Translations under genes and position numbers: made by a program
Assembly (NCBI GenBank): GCA_902464115.1
Contig: CABQIF010000002.1
Coordinates: 1-39,204 of the forward strand
Length of the DNA stretch: 39,204 nucleotides
Direction: 5' to 3'
Source: an uncultured Ruminococcus sp.
GTDB lineage: Bacteria; Bacillota; Clostridia; Oscillospirales; Ruminococcaceae
The notes under the pieces: generated by a model
Told to the model about the DNA's origin: nothing
The model's database searches: none
The model's input: only the letters and a program-made list of their open reading frames with translations
Shown: positions 24,647 through 32,915 of the stretch, one piece after another
Layout of the letters: every line of letters starts with the position of its first letter
Numbering within the stretch: position 1 is the first letter of the stretch

Positions 24647-25555
24647 ATGACAGTTTCTCTTTTTTCTGGACAGGGTTCTCAATATCCAGGCATGGGTTTG
24701 GATTTGCTGGCAGCACATCCGGCACTGGCAGTGATTTATGACACAGCCTCTTCCATACTGGGATTTGACCTGAAAGAGATCATTCAGAACAGCGAAGCAG
24801 AAACGCTCTCCCGGACGATCTACGCACAGCCGGCGATCATGGCAACTTCTCTCTGCTGCCTGGGAGCAGCCAAGGAACAGGGCTATACATTTGATGCCGT
24901 TGCAGGGCATTCGCTGGGGGAATATGCAGCGATGGTGGCAGCTGGTATGCTGTCGCTGGAAGACGGCTTCCGGGTCATCAAGGCTCGTTCGGAAGCAATG
25001 GATGCCGCTGCACAGCAGGCAGATGGTGCGATGTGTGCCATTATGAAGCTGAAGCCGGAAGAAGTAGAAGAAATTTGTGCAGCAACCGAAGGCTATGTTG
25101 TTCCGGCAAACTATAACTCCAGCGTGCAGACTGTTATCGCTGGCGACAAGGCAGCAGTCGAAGCAGCCGCAGCTGTTTGCAAGGAAAAGAAAGCTCGTGC
25201 CATTCCGTTGGCAGTTGCCAGTGCATTCCATACCAAGTTGATGCAGCCGGCAGCTGATGCTTTTTATGAAGCGATTCAGGGTGTTTCGTTCCAGAAGCCG
25301 CAGGTACGGTTCTATTCCAACGTGCTGGGCACAGAACTGACCGATTTCAGCGATATGCCGACTCTGCTCGCAAAGCACATTGTTTCTCCGGTACGGTTTA
25401 CGCAGGAACTGGCACAGATGCAGGTAGACGGAGCAGATACATTCATTGAATTTGGGCCAAAGGCAGTTCTGACCGGACTGGTAAAGAAAACCTTGAAAGA
25501 TGTCACCGCAAAGAATTGCGAATCCGTGGACACCTTAAAAGAGGTGATGGCGTAA
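24647..25555 (+). CDS. fabD: Malonyl-CoA:ACP acyltransferase
   Basis: A 302-residue acyltransferase loading malonyl onto ACP. FSGQGSQYPGMG opens the protein, the nucleophile S89 lies in GHSLGEYAA, and the catalytic His in ASAFHTKLM. It is transcribed away from the rest of the fab cluster. The ATG at 24647 follows GAAAGGACG; a longer in-frame stretch back to 24551 runs through the inverted repeats and is unlikely to be coding. One base separates it from aroE, so the two are in one transcript. Confidence 0.96.
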   Translation: MTVSLFSGQGSQYPGMGLDLLAAHPALAVIYDTASSILGFDLKEIIQNSEAETLSRTIYAQPAIMATSLCCLGAAKEQGYTFDAVAGHSLGEYAAMVAAGMLSLEDGFRVIKARSEAMDAAAQQADGAMCAIMKLKPEEVEEICAATEGYVVPANYNSSVQTVIAGDKAAVEAAAAVCKEKKARAIPLAVASAFHTKLMQPAADAFYEAIQGVSFQKPQVRFYSNVLGTELTDFSDMPTLLAKHIVSPVRFTQELAQMQVDGADTFIEFGPKAVLTGLVKKTLKDVTAKNCESVDTLKEVMA

Positions 25556-25556
25556 C

Positions 25557-26390
25557 ATGGAACATTACACCTTAATCGGGCATCCGCTCGGACACTCCAT
25601 GTCCCCATGGATTCATGAGCGGCTGTTTGCGTTGGCAGGTCGGGAAGCGGATTATACGCTGACCGACTTGGTTGCAGAGGATCTGACCTTACAAATTGAC
25701 GATTTACGGGCAATGCAGGGCTTTAACATCACCATTCCGCACAAGATGGAAATCATTCCGTTTTTGGATGATATGGCGGAATCGGCACAGCGGTATCAGT
25801 CTGTGAACTGTGTCGTGAATCGCCGTGGAAATCTGATTGGCTATAATACGGATTGTGATGGCTTTTTGCGGTCTGTGGAATCGTTTCCACTGGATGGAAA
25901 CGTGTTGCTGCTGGGCTGCGGCGGTGTCGGCAGAATGATGGCAACCGAAGCGGTTCTGCATGGAGCAGATTTGACGATCGGCATTCTGGAGCGGCACATT
26001 CCCATGGCAAAGACCTTTTTAGAGGAATTGCGGGAACTCGTACCGGAAGCATCTGTTCGCTATGCTCTGACTGCCGAACTGGACGAACCGTTTGACTTGG
26101 TGCTGAACAGTACACCAGTTGGAATGTATCCGAAAGTGGATGCAATGCCACTGACGGAATCGCTGTTGCAGCAGTGCGGAGCGGTTTTCGATGCCATCTA
26201 CAACCCAACTGAAACCAAATTGATTCAGACTGCAAAGGCAATGGGCAAGCCGGTTTGCGGCGGAGCAGCCATGCTGGTCTGGCAGGCGGTCAAGGCACAT
26301 GAGATCTGGAACGGGGATTCTTATTCCAACGAACAGATTCAGGCATTGATTGCAGAAATGGAAACAGAGATTCAACGATTGTTTTCCTAA
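25557..26390 (+). CDS. aroE: Shikimate dehydrogenase
   Basis: A 277-residue NADP enzyme reducing 3-dehydroshikimate. GHPLGHSMSPWIHE binds substrate, K63 in ITIPHK and D99 in YNTDCDG form the catalytic pair, and GCGGVGRMM is the nucleotide loop. NSTPVGMYP is also conserved. It begins one base after fabD and is followed by aroK, so aromatic and fatty acid genes share a transcript, with no known metabolic reason. Confidence 0.96.
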   Translation: MEHYTLIGHPLGHSMSPWIHERLFALAGREADYTLTDLVAEDLTLQIDDLRAMQGFNITIPHKMEIIPFLDDMAESAQRYQSVNCVVNRRGNLIGYNTDCDGFLRSVESFPLDGNVLLLGCGGVGRMMATEAVLHGADLTIGILERHIPMAKTFLEELRELVPEASVRYALTAELDEPFDLVLNSTPVGMYPKVDAMPLTESLLQQCGAVFDAIYNPTETKLIQTAKAMGKPVCGGAAMLVWQAVKAHEIWNGDSYSNEQIQALIAEMETEIQRLFS

Positions 26391-26403
26391 GGAGGGCTAT
26401 GAA

Positions 26404-26934
26404 ATGACCTTGTTTTTATGTGGATTTATGGGCTGCGGAAAAACCGCCCTTGGAAAAGCATTGGCAAAGCGGCTGGAATTGCCGCTGGTTGATATGGATG
26501 ATTTGATTGTAGAGCGAGAGGGCATGACCATTCCGGAGATTTTTGACCAGAAGGGTGAACCATATTTCCGGAAAGTGGAATCTAAGCTGGTCGAAGAGTT
26601 GGCACATACCCCACAGATTGTATCCTGTGGCGGTGGCGTCATGACCAATCCGTTAAATGCATTGATTGTACGGCAGTGTAATGGAATCATCGTTTATTTG
26701 CAGCAGAAGTTTGCAGTCTGCTATGAGCGAATCAAAGATGACCCGAACCGTCCGATTGTTCAGAGCCATACAAAGGAAGAATTGCAGCGGATGTTTGATA
26801 ATCGGGAACGCTGGTATCAAGTCAATGCCACTTATTCCGTTCTGGCAGGAGAAACACCGGAGGAATCTGCTGACCGTGTGATGCGGATTTTGAAGAAGTG
26901 GAGTCCGCAGTTTTTGCCGAAGGAGGAAGTTTGA
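26404..26934 (+). CDS. aroK: Shikimate kinase
   Basis: A 176-residue P-loop kinase phosphorylating shikimate. GFMGCGKT (7-14) is the Walker A loop, VDMDD contacts shikimate, and the SCGGGV segment matches the conserved GGG motif. GGAGGG lies between the aroE stop and this ATG (26404). Its stop overlaps the TTG start of the next gene. Confidence 0.96.
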   Translation: MTLFLCGFMGCGKTALGKALAKRLELPLVDMDDLIVEREGMTIPEIFDQKGEPYFRKVESKLVEELAHTPQIVSCGGGVMTNPLNALIVRQCNGIIVYLQQKFAVCYERIKDDPNRPIVQSHTKEELQRMFDNRERWYQVNATYSVLAGETPEESADRVMRILKKWSPQFLPKEEV

Positions 26935-27317
26935 AATCTTATAGAAAATGGATTTTAGTATTTGTGCTGCTTTTGGCTGTGGGAGCAGGTGGTTTTCTGC
27001 TAGGGCGAGAAACTGCACCAGATAGTACAACGAGTACGTTGTCATGGATGCAATGTGATACCATTTATGTCACGATTCTCGAAAAACAGGACGGCAATTA
27101 TTTTCATGTGAAAGGTTTATCTGTGAATGATGTAAATGGGCAGGGAGAATACAGCTTTTCGTTGGAAGATGATGCGAAATTAGTCTGGCGTGGCACGGAG
27201 ATTACCGCAGCGGATTTGCAGGTGGGGGACAATATCGCAATTACGTATAGTGGCGGTGTGTTGGAGATCTATCCTGCACAATTCGCAAAAGTGCTGCAAA
27301 TAAAGAAATTGTCGTAA
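26931..27317 (+). CDS. Small membrane-anchored protein (DUF3221-like?)
   Basis: A 128-residue protein with a N-terminal membrane helix (about residues 5-24, WILVFVLLLAVGAGGFLLG) and an extracytoplasmic beta-rich domain ending in GDNIAITYSGGVLEIYPAQFAKV. That end resembles DUF3221/YobA-type proteins; this is recognition from memory and uncertain. The start is TTG (26931), which overlaps the aroK stop as TTGA and has AGGAGG four bases before it. No lipobox cysteine is present. Confidence 0.65.
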   Translation: MKSYRKWILVFVLLLAVGAGGFLLGRETAPDSTTSTLSWMQCDTIYVTILEKQDGNYFHVKGLSVNDVNGQGEYSFSLEDDAKLVWRGTEITAADLQVGDNIAITYSGGVLEIYPAQFAKVLQIKKLS

Positions 27318-27392
27318 AATGACAGTTTTCATGTTGATTCGATTATACAATGCAAACAACAATCCGTCAAATCAAAAAAGGAGTTATCAACT

Positions 27393-28559
27393 ATGACCAT
27401 CTATCATGCCGTAATCCACACCATGACCGAAGCTGGCACCATACCACATGGTTTTCTGACGGTGGAGAACGGAAAAATTACTTGTGTCCAGTCCGGCGAC
27501 CCGGACACTGTAACCGAAGACGACTTAGACGCAAAAGGCAGTCTGCTGCTGCCGGGCTTTATTGATGCCCATACGCACTTAGGCATTTTAGAGGACGGCT
27601 TGGACTTTGAGGGGGACGACTGCAACGAATGCACCGACCCGTTCACGCCCCATCTGCGAGCCATTGATGGCGTGAATCCCTTAGACCGCTGTTTTTCCGA
27701 GGCTTTGGCTGCTGGCGTTACCACCGTTATGACAACGCCGGGCAGTGCAAACCCTTGCGGCGGAACAATGCTGATTCTGAAAACTGCCGGAAACTGCGTG
27801 GATGATATGAAATTGACGTTCGGCGGGATTAAATTTGCATTGGGCGAAAATCCGAAGAGCGTCTATCATGGCAGAGATGAAATGCCGTTTACCCGAATGG
27901 CAACCGCTGCCATTATCCGAGAGGGCTTGTATAAAGCAAAACGCTATCTGGAACAGTGGGAGGCAGTGGAAGAAGCCGAAGACCAGCCGGATTATGATGC
28001 AAAGTGCGAAGCCCTGTTGCCATTGCTGCGGAGAGAATACAAGGCACATTTCCATTGCCATCGTGCGGACGATATGATGACCGCCATTCGGATCGCAAAG
28101 GAATTTCATTTGGATGCAGTTCTGGTACACGGCACAGAGGGACACCGCATTCCGGACATCATTCAGCGAGCAGGCGTGCCGATCATCTGCGGCCCGATTC
28201 TCTGCGATCGCTGCAAACCGGAATTGCGGTATTTGGAAATCACCACGCCAAATATTTTGTATCAGCATGGCGTTTCGATTGCTCTTTGCACCGACCACAC
28301 CGTGATTCCCATTCAGTATCTGGCAACCACAGCAGCACTGGCAGTGAAAGGCGGTTTGCCGTATGAAGCGGCACTGGAAGCCATTACCGTTCAGCCTGCA
28401 AAGATTTTGGGTGTTGAAGACCGGGTTGGCAGTCTGAAAGTTGGGATGGATGCCGATTTGCAACTGTATCATGGAAACCCATTGGATTTGCAGTGTGACC
28501 CATGGCTGGTAATGGTAGACGGAAAAGTCTGCAAAGGACAGGAATATCTCATGCTATAA
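27393..28559 (+). CDS. Metal-dependent amidohydrolase (imidazolonepropionase-like)
   Basis: A 388-residue TIM-barrel amidohydrolase. Metal ligands: H60 and H62 in DAHTHLG, further His in HFHCHRADD and LVHGTEGH, and the Asp of CTDHT. The opening (VENGKITCV, then LLLPGFIDAHTH) and the end (VGSLKVGMDADLQLY...VMVDGKV) are typical of the superfamily. The substrate cannot be read from the sequence; histidine, hydantoin or N-acylated compounds are candidates, and there are no hut genes nearby. AAAAGGAG precedes the ATG. A weak promoter may lie at 27318-27352. Confidence 0.88.
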   Translation: MTIYHAVIHTMTEAGTIPHGFLTVENGKITCVQSGDPDTVTEDDLDAKGSLLLPGFIDAHTHLGILEDGLDFEGDDCNECTDPFTPHLRAIDGVNPLDRCFSEALAAGVTTVMTTPGSANPCGGTMLILKTAGNCVDDMKLTFGGIKFALGENPKSVYHGRDEMPFTRMATAAIIREGLYKAKRYLEQWEAVEEAEDQPDYDAKCEALLPLLRREYKAHFHCHRADDMMTAIRIAKEFHLDAVLVHGTEGHRIPDIIQRAGVPIICGPILCDRCKPELRYLEITTPNILYQHGVSIALCTDHTVIPIQYLATTAALAVKGGLPYEAALEAITVQPAKILGVEDRVGSLKVGMDADLQLYHGNPLDLQCDPWLVMVDGKVCKGQEYLML

Positions 28560-28573
28560 CAAAAATACAATTC

Positions 28574-28624
28574 CGCCGTAGGCAAAGAGCAAAGCGATTT
28601 TGCCGAACCGCACAGAATTGGTTC
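28574..28624 (+). repeat. Solitary hairpin module of the repeat family
   Basis: GGCAAA/TTTGCC (28581-28586 and 28599-28604) around the loop GAGCAAAGCGAT, then GAACC/GGTTC. The same loop core occurs at 31435-31460 and, with altered stem, at 5583-5610. It starts 15 bases after the amidohydrolase stop, in the same direction, and lacks a U-tract. Confidence 0.65.
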
Positions 28625-28662
28625 AAAATATGCAGTTTGAAAATCATGTTCCAAATTCCGGC

Positions 28663-28691
28663 TTGCATTGTCTGTTCGGATATGGTACAAT
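28663..28691 (+). promoter_or_regulatory. Promoter of the GH94 gene
   Basis: TTGCAT (28663-28668), 17 bases, TACAAT (28686-28691). Confidence 0.75.
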
Positions 28692-28730
28692 AAATCTACA
28701 AAAATTTTATCAATCAAAAGGAGTACTCCC

Positions 28731-31115
28731 ATGCAATACGGTTATTTTGACCTTGCGAACAAGGAATATGTCATCACCCGACCGGACACCCCGTCCGCTT
28801 GGGCAAACTATCTCGGCTCACCGGAATACGGTGCGATTATCTCCAACAACGCCGGTGGTTACAGCTTTGTAAAGTCCGGTGCAAACGGCAGAATTACTCG
28901 TTATCGATTTAATTCCAACATGGCACTGCCGGGCAGATATATCTATCTGCGGGACAACGATGCCAACGACTATTGGTCGGCATCATGGCAGCCAGTTGGA
29001 AAGCCGCTCGATACCTATAAAAGCACCTGTCGGCATGGTACTGCTTATACCGTAATTTCTGCGGAATATAGCGGGATTCGTTCTGATGTCACTTATTATG
29101 TGCCGGATGGGGCAACGCATGAAGTTTGGCGAGCAATCATCACCAACAACAGCGACCGCCCGAGAAACTTGTCTGCATTTGGTTTTGTGGAATTTACCAA
29201 CGAAGACAACTATGAACAGGATCAAGTCAATTTGCAATATTCTCTGTTCATCTCTCGAACAGCGTTTGAACAGAATAAGATTATGCAGTACATCAGCGAA
29301 TACAGCGAAAAGGATGCAACCAGCCGCTTCTTTGGTATGGTTGGTGCACCGATTACCGCATATAACGGCAGCTTAGAGCACTTTATTGGCTCTTATCGGA
29401 CATATTCCAATCCGATTGCAGTGGAAAGCGGACATTGTGACAATGAATTGAACTATAACTCCAATTCTTGTGGTGCATTGCAGACAGAATTGACCTTGCA
29501 GCCGGGCGAATCCAAGGAATTGATTTTCGTACTGGGTCGCAAGACCAGTGCAGAAGCAGACGAAATCCTGCACACCTATGAAACCGCTGGAAAAGTAGAT
29601 GCAGAAGTTGCAGCCCTCAAGCAGTTCTGGCATGAAAAGCTGAATCATTTCTCTGTAGAAACGCCATCCGAAGCCTTTAATAATATGATTAACGTATGGA
29701 ATGCTTATCAGTGTTTCATCACCTTTATCTGGTCGAGAGCAGCTTCCTTTATTTATTGTGGTCTGCGGAACGGCTATGGTTATCGGGATACCGTGCAGGA
29801 TATTCAGGGTATTATTCACCTCGACCCAGAACTTGCAGCAGAAAAGATTCGGTTCATGCTGTCTGCACAGGTAGATAATGGCGGTGGTCTGCCGCTGGTC
29901 AAGTTCAATCACAATGCTGGCCATGAAAATACACCGGATGACCCAGAATATGTCAAGGAAACCGGACATCCGTCCTATCGGGCAGACGATGCTCTGTGGT
30001 TGTTCCCGACCATTGCGAAGTATGTCGGCGAAAGCGGAAACGCTGCATTCTATGATGAAGTGATTGTTTATGCAAACGGCGGAGAAGATACGGTTTATGA
30101 CCATTTGAAGCGTACGATTCAGTTCTCCATGGAACGGTTGGGCGACCATAATATGCCGGCTGGTCTGCATGCAGACTGGAACGACTGCCTGCGGCTCGGC
30201 AAGAAGGGTGAGTCCACATTCGTTGCCTTCCAGCTTTATTATGCAATGACCATGATGAAGAAGCTGGCAGCAGAACGGAACGATGCTGTTTATGTGGATT
30301 ATCTGGAAGATGCACAGGCAAAGCTGGCACAGACGCTGGAAACCTGCTGGGACGAAGACCGTTTCATCCGTGGCATTCGGGAAGATGGCGTGATCGTTGG
30401 AGCAAAGAAAGACCCAGAAGCAAATATGTGGTTGAATCCGCAGAGCTGGAGTGTGATTTCTGGATTTGCCAGCAAGGAGCAGGCAGACACAGCAATGCAG
30501 TCAGTTGCAGAGATTCTGGATACCCCATATGGTGCAAAGCTGCTCGAACCGCCGTATCGGCATCACTATTTTGACGGTGCACTGATGCATATTTTCAATC
30601 CGGATACCAAGGAAAACGGTGGTATTTTCTCGCAGTCGCAGGGCTGGCTGATTCTTGCAGAAGCTTTGCTGGGACACGGAAACGCTGCATTCCGGTACTT
30701 CACAGAAAGTTCTCCGGCTGCAATGAACGATAAGGCAGAAATTCGGGTTATGGAACCATATGTTCACGGACAATTTACGGAGTCCTCTGCATCGCCGTAT
30801 GCTGGACGGGCACATGTGCATTGGCTGACCGGAACTGCCTCTACCGTTATGGTTGGCTGTGTGGAAGGGATTTGCGGAATGCGTCCGGATGCAGATGGTC
30901 TGGCAATTCGTCCATCCATTCCGGCAGAATGGGACGGCATGAAGATGCATAAGGTATTCCGTGGCAAGCAGCTGAACATTACCGTACAGAATCCGAACCA
31001 TGTAGAAAGTGGTGTTTGTGCATTGACCCTGAACGGGGAAGCATTGCAGGGAGATTATGTACCGGCAGAAAAGTTGCAGGATACCAATGAAATCGTGGTA
31101 ACATTGGGCAAGTAA
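28731..31115 (+). CDS. GH94 glycoside phosphorylase (cellobiose/chitobiose phosphorylase type)
   Basis: A 794-residue protein covering the full GH94 layout: an N-terminal beta-sandwich (MQYGYFDLANKEYVI..., NYLGSPEYG, NNAGGYSF), a linker, an (alpha/alpha)6 barrel and a C-terminal jelly roll. The catalytic Asp is D485 in ADWNDCLRL, aligned with the general acid of known cellobiose phosphorylases; NWLTGTA-like and FRGKQLNITVQNPNH motifs follow. These enzymes split beta-linked disaccharides with phosphate to glucose-1-phosphate-type sugars inside the cell. The segment WSRAASFIYCGLRNGYGYRDTVQD differs from the typical cellobiose enzyme, so the acceptor specificity is open. No sugar transporter is adjacent. 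AAAAGGAG precedes the ATG. Confidence 0.9.
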   Translation: MQYGYFDLANKEYVITRPDTPSAWANYLGSPEYGAIISNNAGGYSFVKSGANGRITRYRFNSNMALPGRYIYLRDNDANDYWSASWQPVGKPLDTYKSTCRHGTAYTVISAEYSGIRSDVTYYVPDGATHEVWRAIITNNSDRPRNLSAFGFVEFTNEDNYEQDQVNLQYSLFISRTAFEQNKIMQYISEYSEKDATSRFFGMVGAPITAYNGSLEHFIGSYRTYSNPIAVESGHCDNELNYNSNSCGALQTELTLQPGESKELIFVLGRKTSAEADEILHTYETAGKVDAEVAALKQFWHEKLNHFSVETPSEAFNNMINVWNAYQCFITFIWSRAASFIYCGLRNGYGYRDTVQDIQGIIHLDPELAAEKIRFMLSAQVDNGGGLPLVKFNHNAGHENTPDDPEYVKETGHPSYRADDALWLFPTIAKYVGESGNAAFYDEVIVYANGGEDTVYDHLKRTIQFSMERLGDHNMPAGLHADWNDCLRLGKKGESTFVAFQLYYAMTMMKKLAAERNDAVYVDYLEDAQAKLAQTLETCWDEDRFIRGIREDGVIVGAKKDPEANMWLNPQSWSVISGFASKEQADTAMQSVAEILDTPYGAKLLEPPYRHHYFDGALMHIFNPDTKENGGIFSQSQGWLILAEALLGHGNAAFRYFTESSPAAMNDKAEIRVMEPYVHGQFTESSASPYAGRAHVHWLTGTASTVMVGCVEGICGMRPDADGLAIRPSIPAEWDGMKMHKVFRGKQLNITVQNPNHVESGVCALTLNGEALQGDYVPAEKLQDTNEIVVTLGK

Positions 31116-31149
31116 GTAACTTGTGTTAAATGAAATAACATGAAGAAGA

Positions 31150-31185
31150 GCCGCTATGTAGAAGAAATTCGCATAGCGGCTTTTT
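31150..31185 (+). terminator. Terminator of the GH94 gene
   Basis: GCCGCTATG/CATAGCGGC stem followed by five T. Confidence 0.88.
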
Positions 31186-31207
31186 ATAGAAGAATGGCTG
31201 CAAAATA

Positions 31208-31460
31208 CGAGCCGCAGGCAACTGCGGTCGAGCTGGCTCAGCTCGGCGGAGAGGGATTGTTAAGGGGGACAAGCTGTCCCCCTTAACGAAGGCATTGATT
31301 AGACAAAACTGAAACCGAGAGAAATAAGAAAAATGCTGTTCGCCATTCTAAAAACAAAAATACTTCGGAAAACTGGAATCTAAGAAAGATGCAAAATCAG
31401 TTTAGACAACGCAACCACCGGCGAACAGCACAAAGGCAAAAGAGCAAAGCGATTTTTGCC
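31208..31460 (+). repeat. Hairpin-rich intergenic repeat, copy E (plus strand)
   Basis: Head GAGCCGCAGGCAACTGCGG, then CGAGCTG/CAGCTCG (31229-31245) and a perfect 13-bp stem with loop AGC (31259-31271 and 31275-31287). Further on come an 11-base inverted pair TGCTGTTCGCC/GGCGAACAGCA (31334-31344 and 31420-31430) and the AGCAAAGCGA-loop hairpin (31435-31460). The first modules match copy C at 5311-5390 with paired substitutions. Confidence 0.8.
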
Positions 31461-31529
31461 GGACGCTGAAAATCGTTTTCTCTAAGAGTCGTTCTTGCAT
31501 TGTTTCATGCAAAACATTGTTCTTAGGAA

Positions 31530-31793
31530 TACCACTCGAATCCGGTTCGGCAAGGCTGGGGCACATCCCCAGCTTGCCTTGGGAATCGCAATTGCCCCTG
31601 AAACCTTGTAATCTCATTACAACCTCTCGATTTGAAAGGCAATTGCGATTCTTTCGATTGACTCTTAGATTTTTGTTTTATTTCATTGTTCAATTTTGTT
31701 ATTTGCTCCGCAAATGTGGGCTGCTCGCCCACACCTCGCCAGCATTTTTAAAAAATTGCTGGATCAAAAAACTTTTTATTTGCCTGCGGCTCG
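31530..31793 (-). repeat. Hairpin-rich intergenic repeat, copy B (minus strand)
   Basis: The same modules as copy A in the same orientation: head (31781-31793), CCAGCA/TGCTGG (31739-31744 and 31757-31762), TGTGGGC/GCCCACA (31715-31721 and 31727-31733), wide arms (31583-31596 and 31638-31651) and the GCTGGGG/CCCCAGC hairpin (31549-31578). It faces copy E; together they fill the gap between the GH94 terminator and the cysE promoter. No gene ends into it from the right. Confidence 0.85.
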
Positions 31794-31830
31794 TATCTTA
31801 CAGCCACTTCCGAAAAAATAAAAAACAGCA

Positions 31831-31859
31831 TTGACAAATCTACAAAAGTTGCGTATAAT
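31831..31859 (+). promoter_or_regulatory. Promoter of the cysE-cysS T-box leader
   Basis: TTGACA (31831-31836), 17 bases, TATAAT (31854-31859): perfect consensus. Confidence 0.92.
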
Positions 31860-31865
31860 AATAAA

Positions 31866-32140
31866 GAACGACAGCCGTTCGGTTGCTATAATGAAAAAAC
31901 GGAGCAGTAAGAGTAACAGCATGATTCGGATGACAGAGAGTGTCGGGCAGGTGAAACGACATATCCGGCAGCTGCGAAGTGCCACTGTTAGTTGATGCGG
32001 GGAACTGTAAGCCCAGCTTGCAAAGTATCCAATTCCGTCAGCCCTCGTTACGGGTGTATGAGTGAAAAATCAGAGTGGAACCGTGGTGCTTCCTTACCAC
32101 CTCTGCATGGGCATTTTTGTGTCCGGCAGAGGATTTTTTT
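31866..32140 (+). promoter_or_regulatory. T-box riboswitch, Cys specifier (UGC)
   Basis: Stem I is closed by TAACAG/CTGTTA (31914-31919 and 31985-31990). It contains AGAGAG, the GGTGAAAC distal loop sequence and a specifier-like TGC at 31973-31975 followed by GAAG. The T-box core GAGTGGAACCGTGG lies at 32073-32086; CAGAG/CTCTG can form the antiterminator. The competing terminator is CCTCTGC/GCAGAGG (32100-32106 and 32126-32132) with a seven-T tail. Uncharged tRNA-Cys should permit read-through into cysE and cysS. Confidence 0.92.
32100..32140 (+). terminator. Regulated terminator of the T-box
   Basis: CCTCTGC and GCAGAGG arms and T7, alternative to the antiterminator helix. Confidence 0.88.
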
Positions 32141-32180
32141 ATGTATGGATTCATTTTTTGACTGAAAGGAAGGGATTGCC

Positions 32181-32834
32181 TTGTTCCGAACATTAAAAGA
32201 AGATATTGCCATTGTCAAGCAGAAAGACCCAGCTGCCCGCAGCACACTGGAAATTCTGCTGACGTATTCCGGTTTGAAAGCTGTTCGCAGCTATCGGAAA
32301 GCACACTGGTTTTATGAACACGGATTCTTTACCATTGCCCGTATCATCTCACAGCGTGCCCGTCACCGTACCGGCATTGAAATTCACCCCGGTGCAAAAA
32401 TCGGAAAAGGTTTGTTTATTGACCACGGTATGGGCGTTGTCATTGGAGAAACCACCGAAATCGGGGAAAATTGTCTGCTGTATCAGGGCGTGACACTGGG
32501 CGGCACAGGAAAAGACAAAGGAAAACGTCACCCAACTTTAGGAGATAATGTGATGGTGGGGGCTGGTGCAAAAGTGCTGGGGCCGATCACCATTGGAAAT
32601 AATGTAAAGGTCGCTGCCAATGCGGTTGTTTTGAAGCCAATCCCGGATAACTGTACCGCTGTTGGTGTTCCGGCAAGAGTTGCACGCTGTGCCGGAAAGA
32701 AAATCGTGGAAGATTTGGATCAGATGACCTGTCCAGACTTGAATTTACAGGATATTGATGCACTGAAGAGCAGTGTCACTGCCCTGCATCAGGAATTATC
32801 TGCACTGGAAGACCAGAAAGCAGAGGACAAATAA
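32181..32834 (+). CDS. cysE: Serine O-acetyltransferase
   Basis: A 217-residue enzyme making O-acetylserine from serine and acetyl-CoA, the entry to cysteine. The helical N-terminal part (1-70) precedes the left-handed beta-helix of hexapeptide repeats: GIEIHPGAKIGKGLFIDHGMGVVIGETTEIG with the catalytic His in IDHGMG, then GGTGKDKGKRHPTLGDNVMVG. The short N-terminus is typical of the EpsC-type bacterial form. It starts with TTG (32181) about seven bases after GGAAGGG. The Cys T-box and cysS downstream link cysteine supply and charging. Confidence 0.95.
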   Translation: MFRTLKEDIAIVKQKDPAARSTLEILLTYSGLKAVRSYRKAHWFYEHGFFTIARIISQRARHRTGIEIHPGAKIGKGLFIDHGMGVVIGETTEIGENCLLYQGVTLGGTGKDKGKRHPTLGDNVMVGAGAKVLGPITIGNNVKVAANAVVLKPIPDNCTAVGVPARVARCAGKKIVEDLDQMTCPDLNLQDIDALKSSVTALHQELSALEDQKAEDK

Positions 32835-32915
32835 ATTGATGACAGACAGAGAATGCCTGCCGCTTGGTGGGCGTTCTGTTCTCTAATCATGCAAGAAAGA
32901 AAGGAATGCAAAGAT

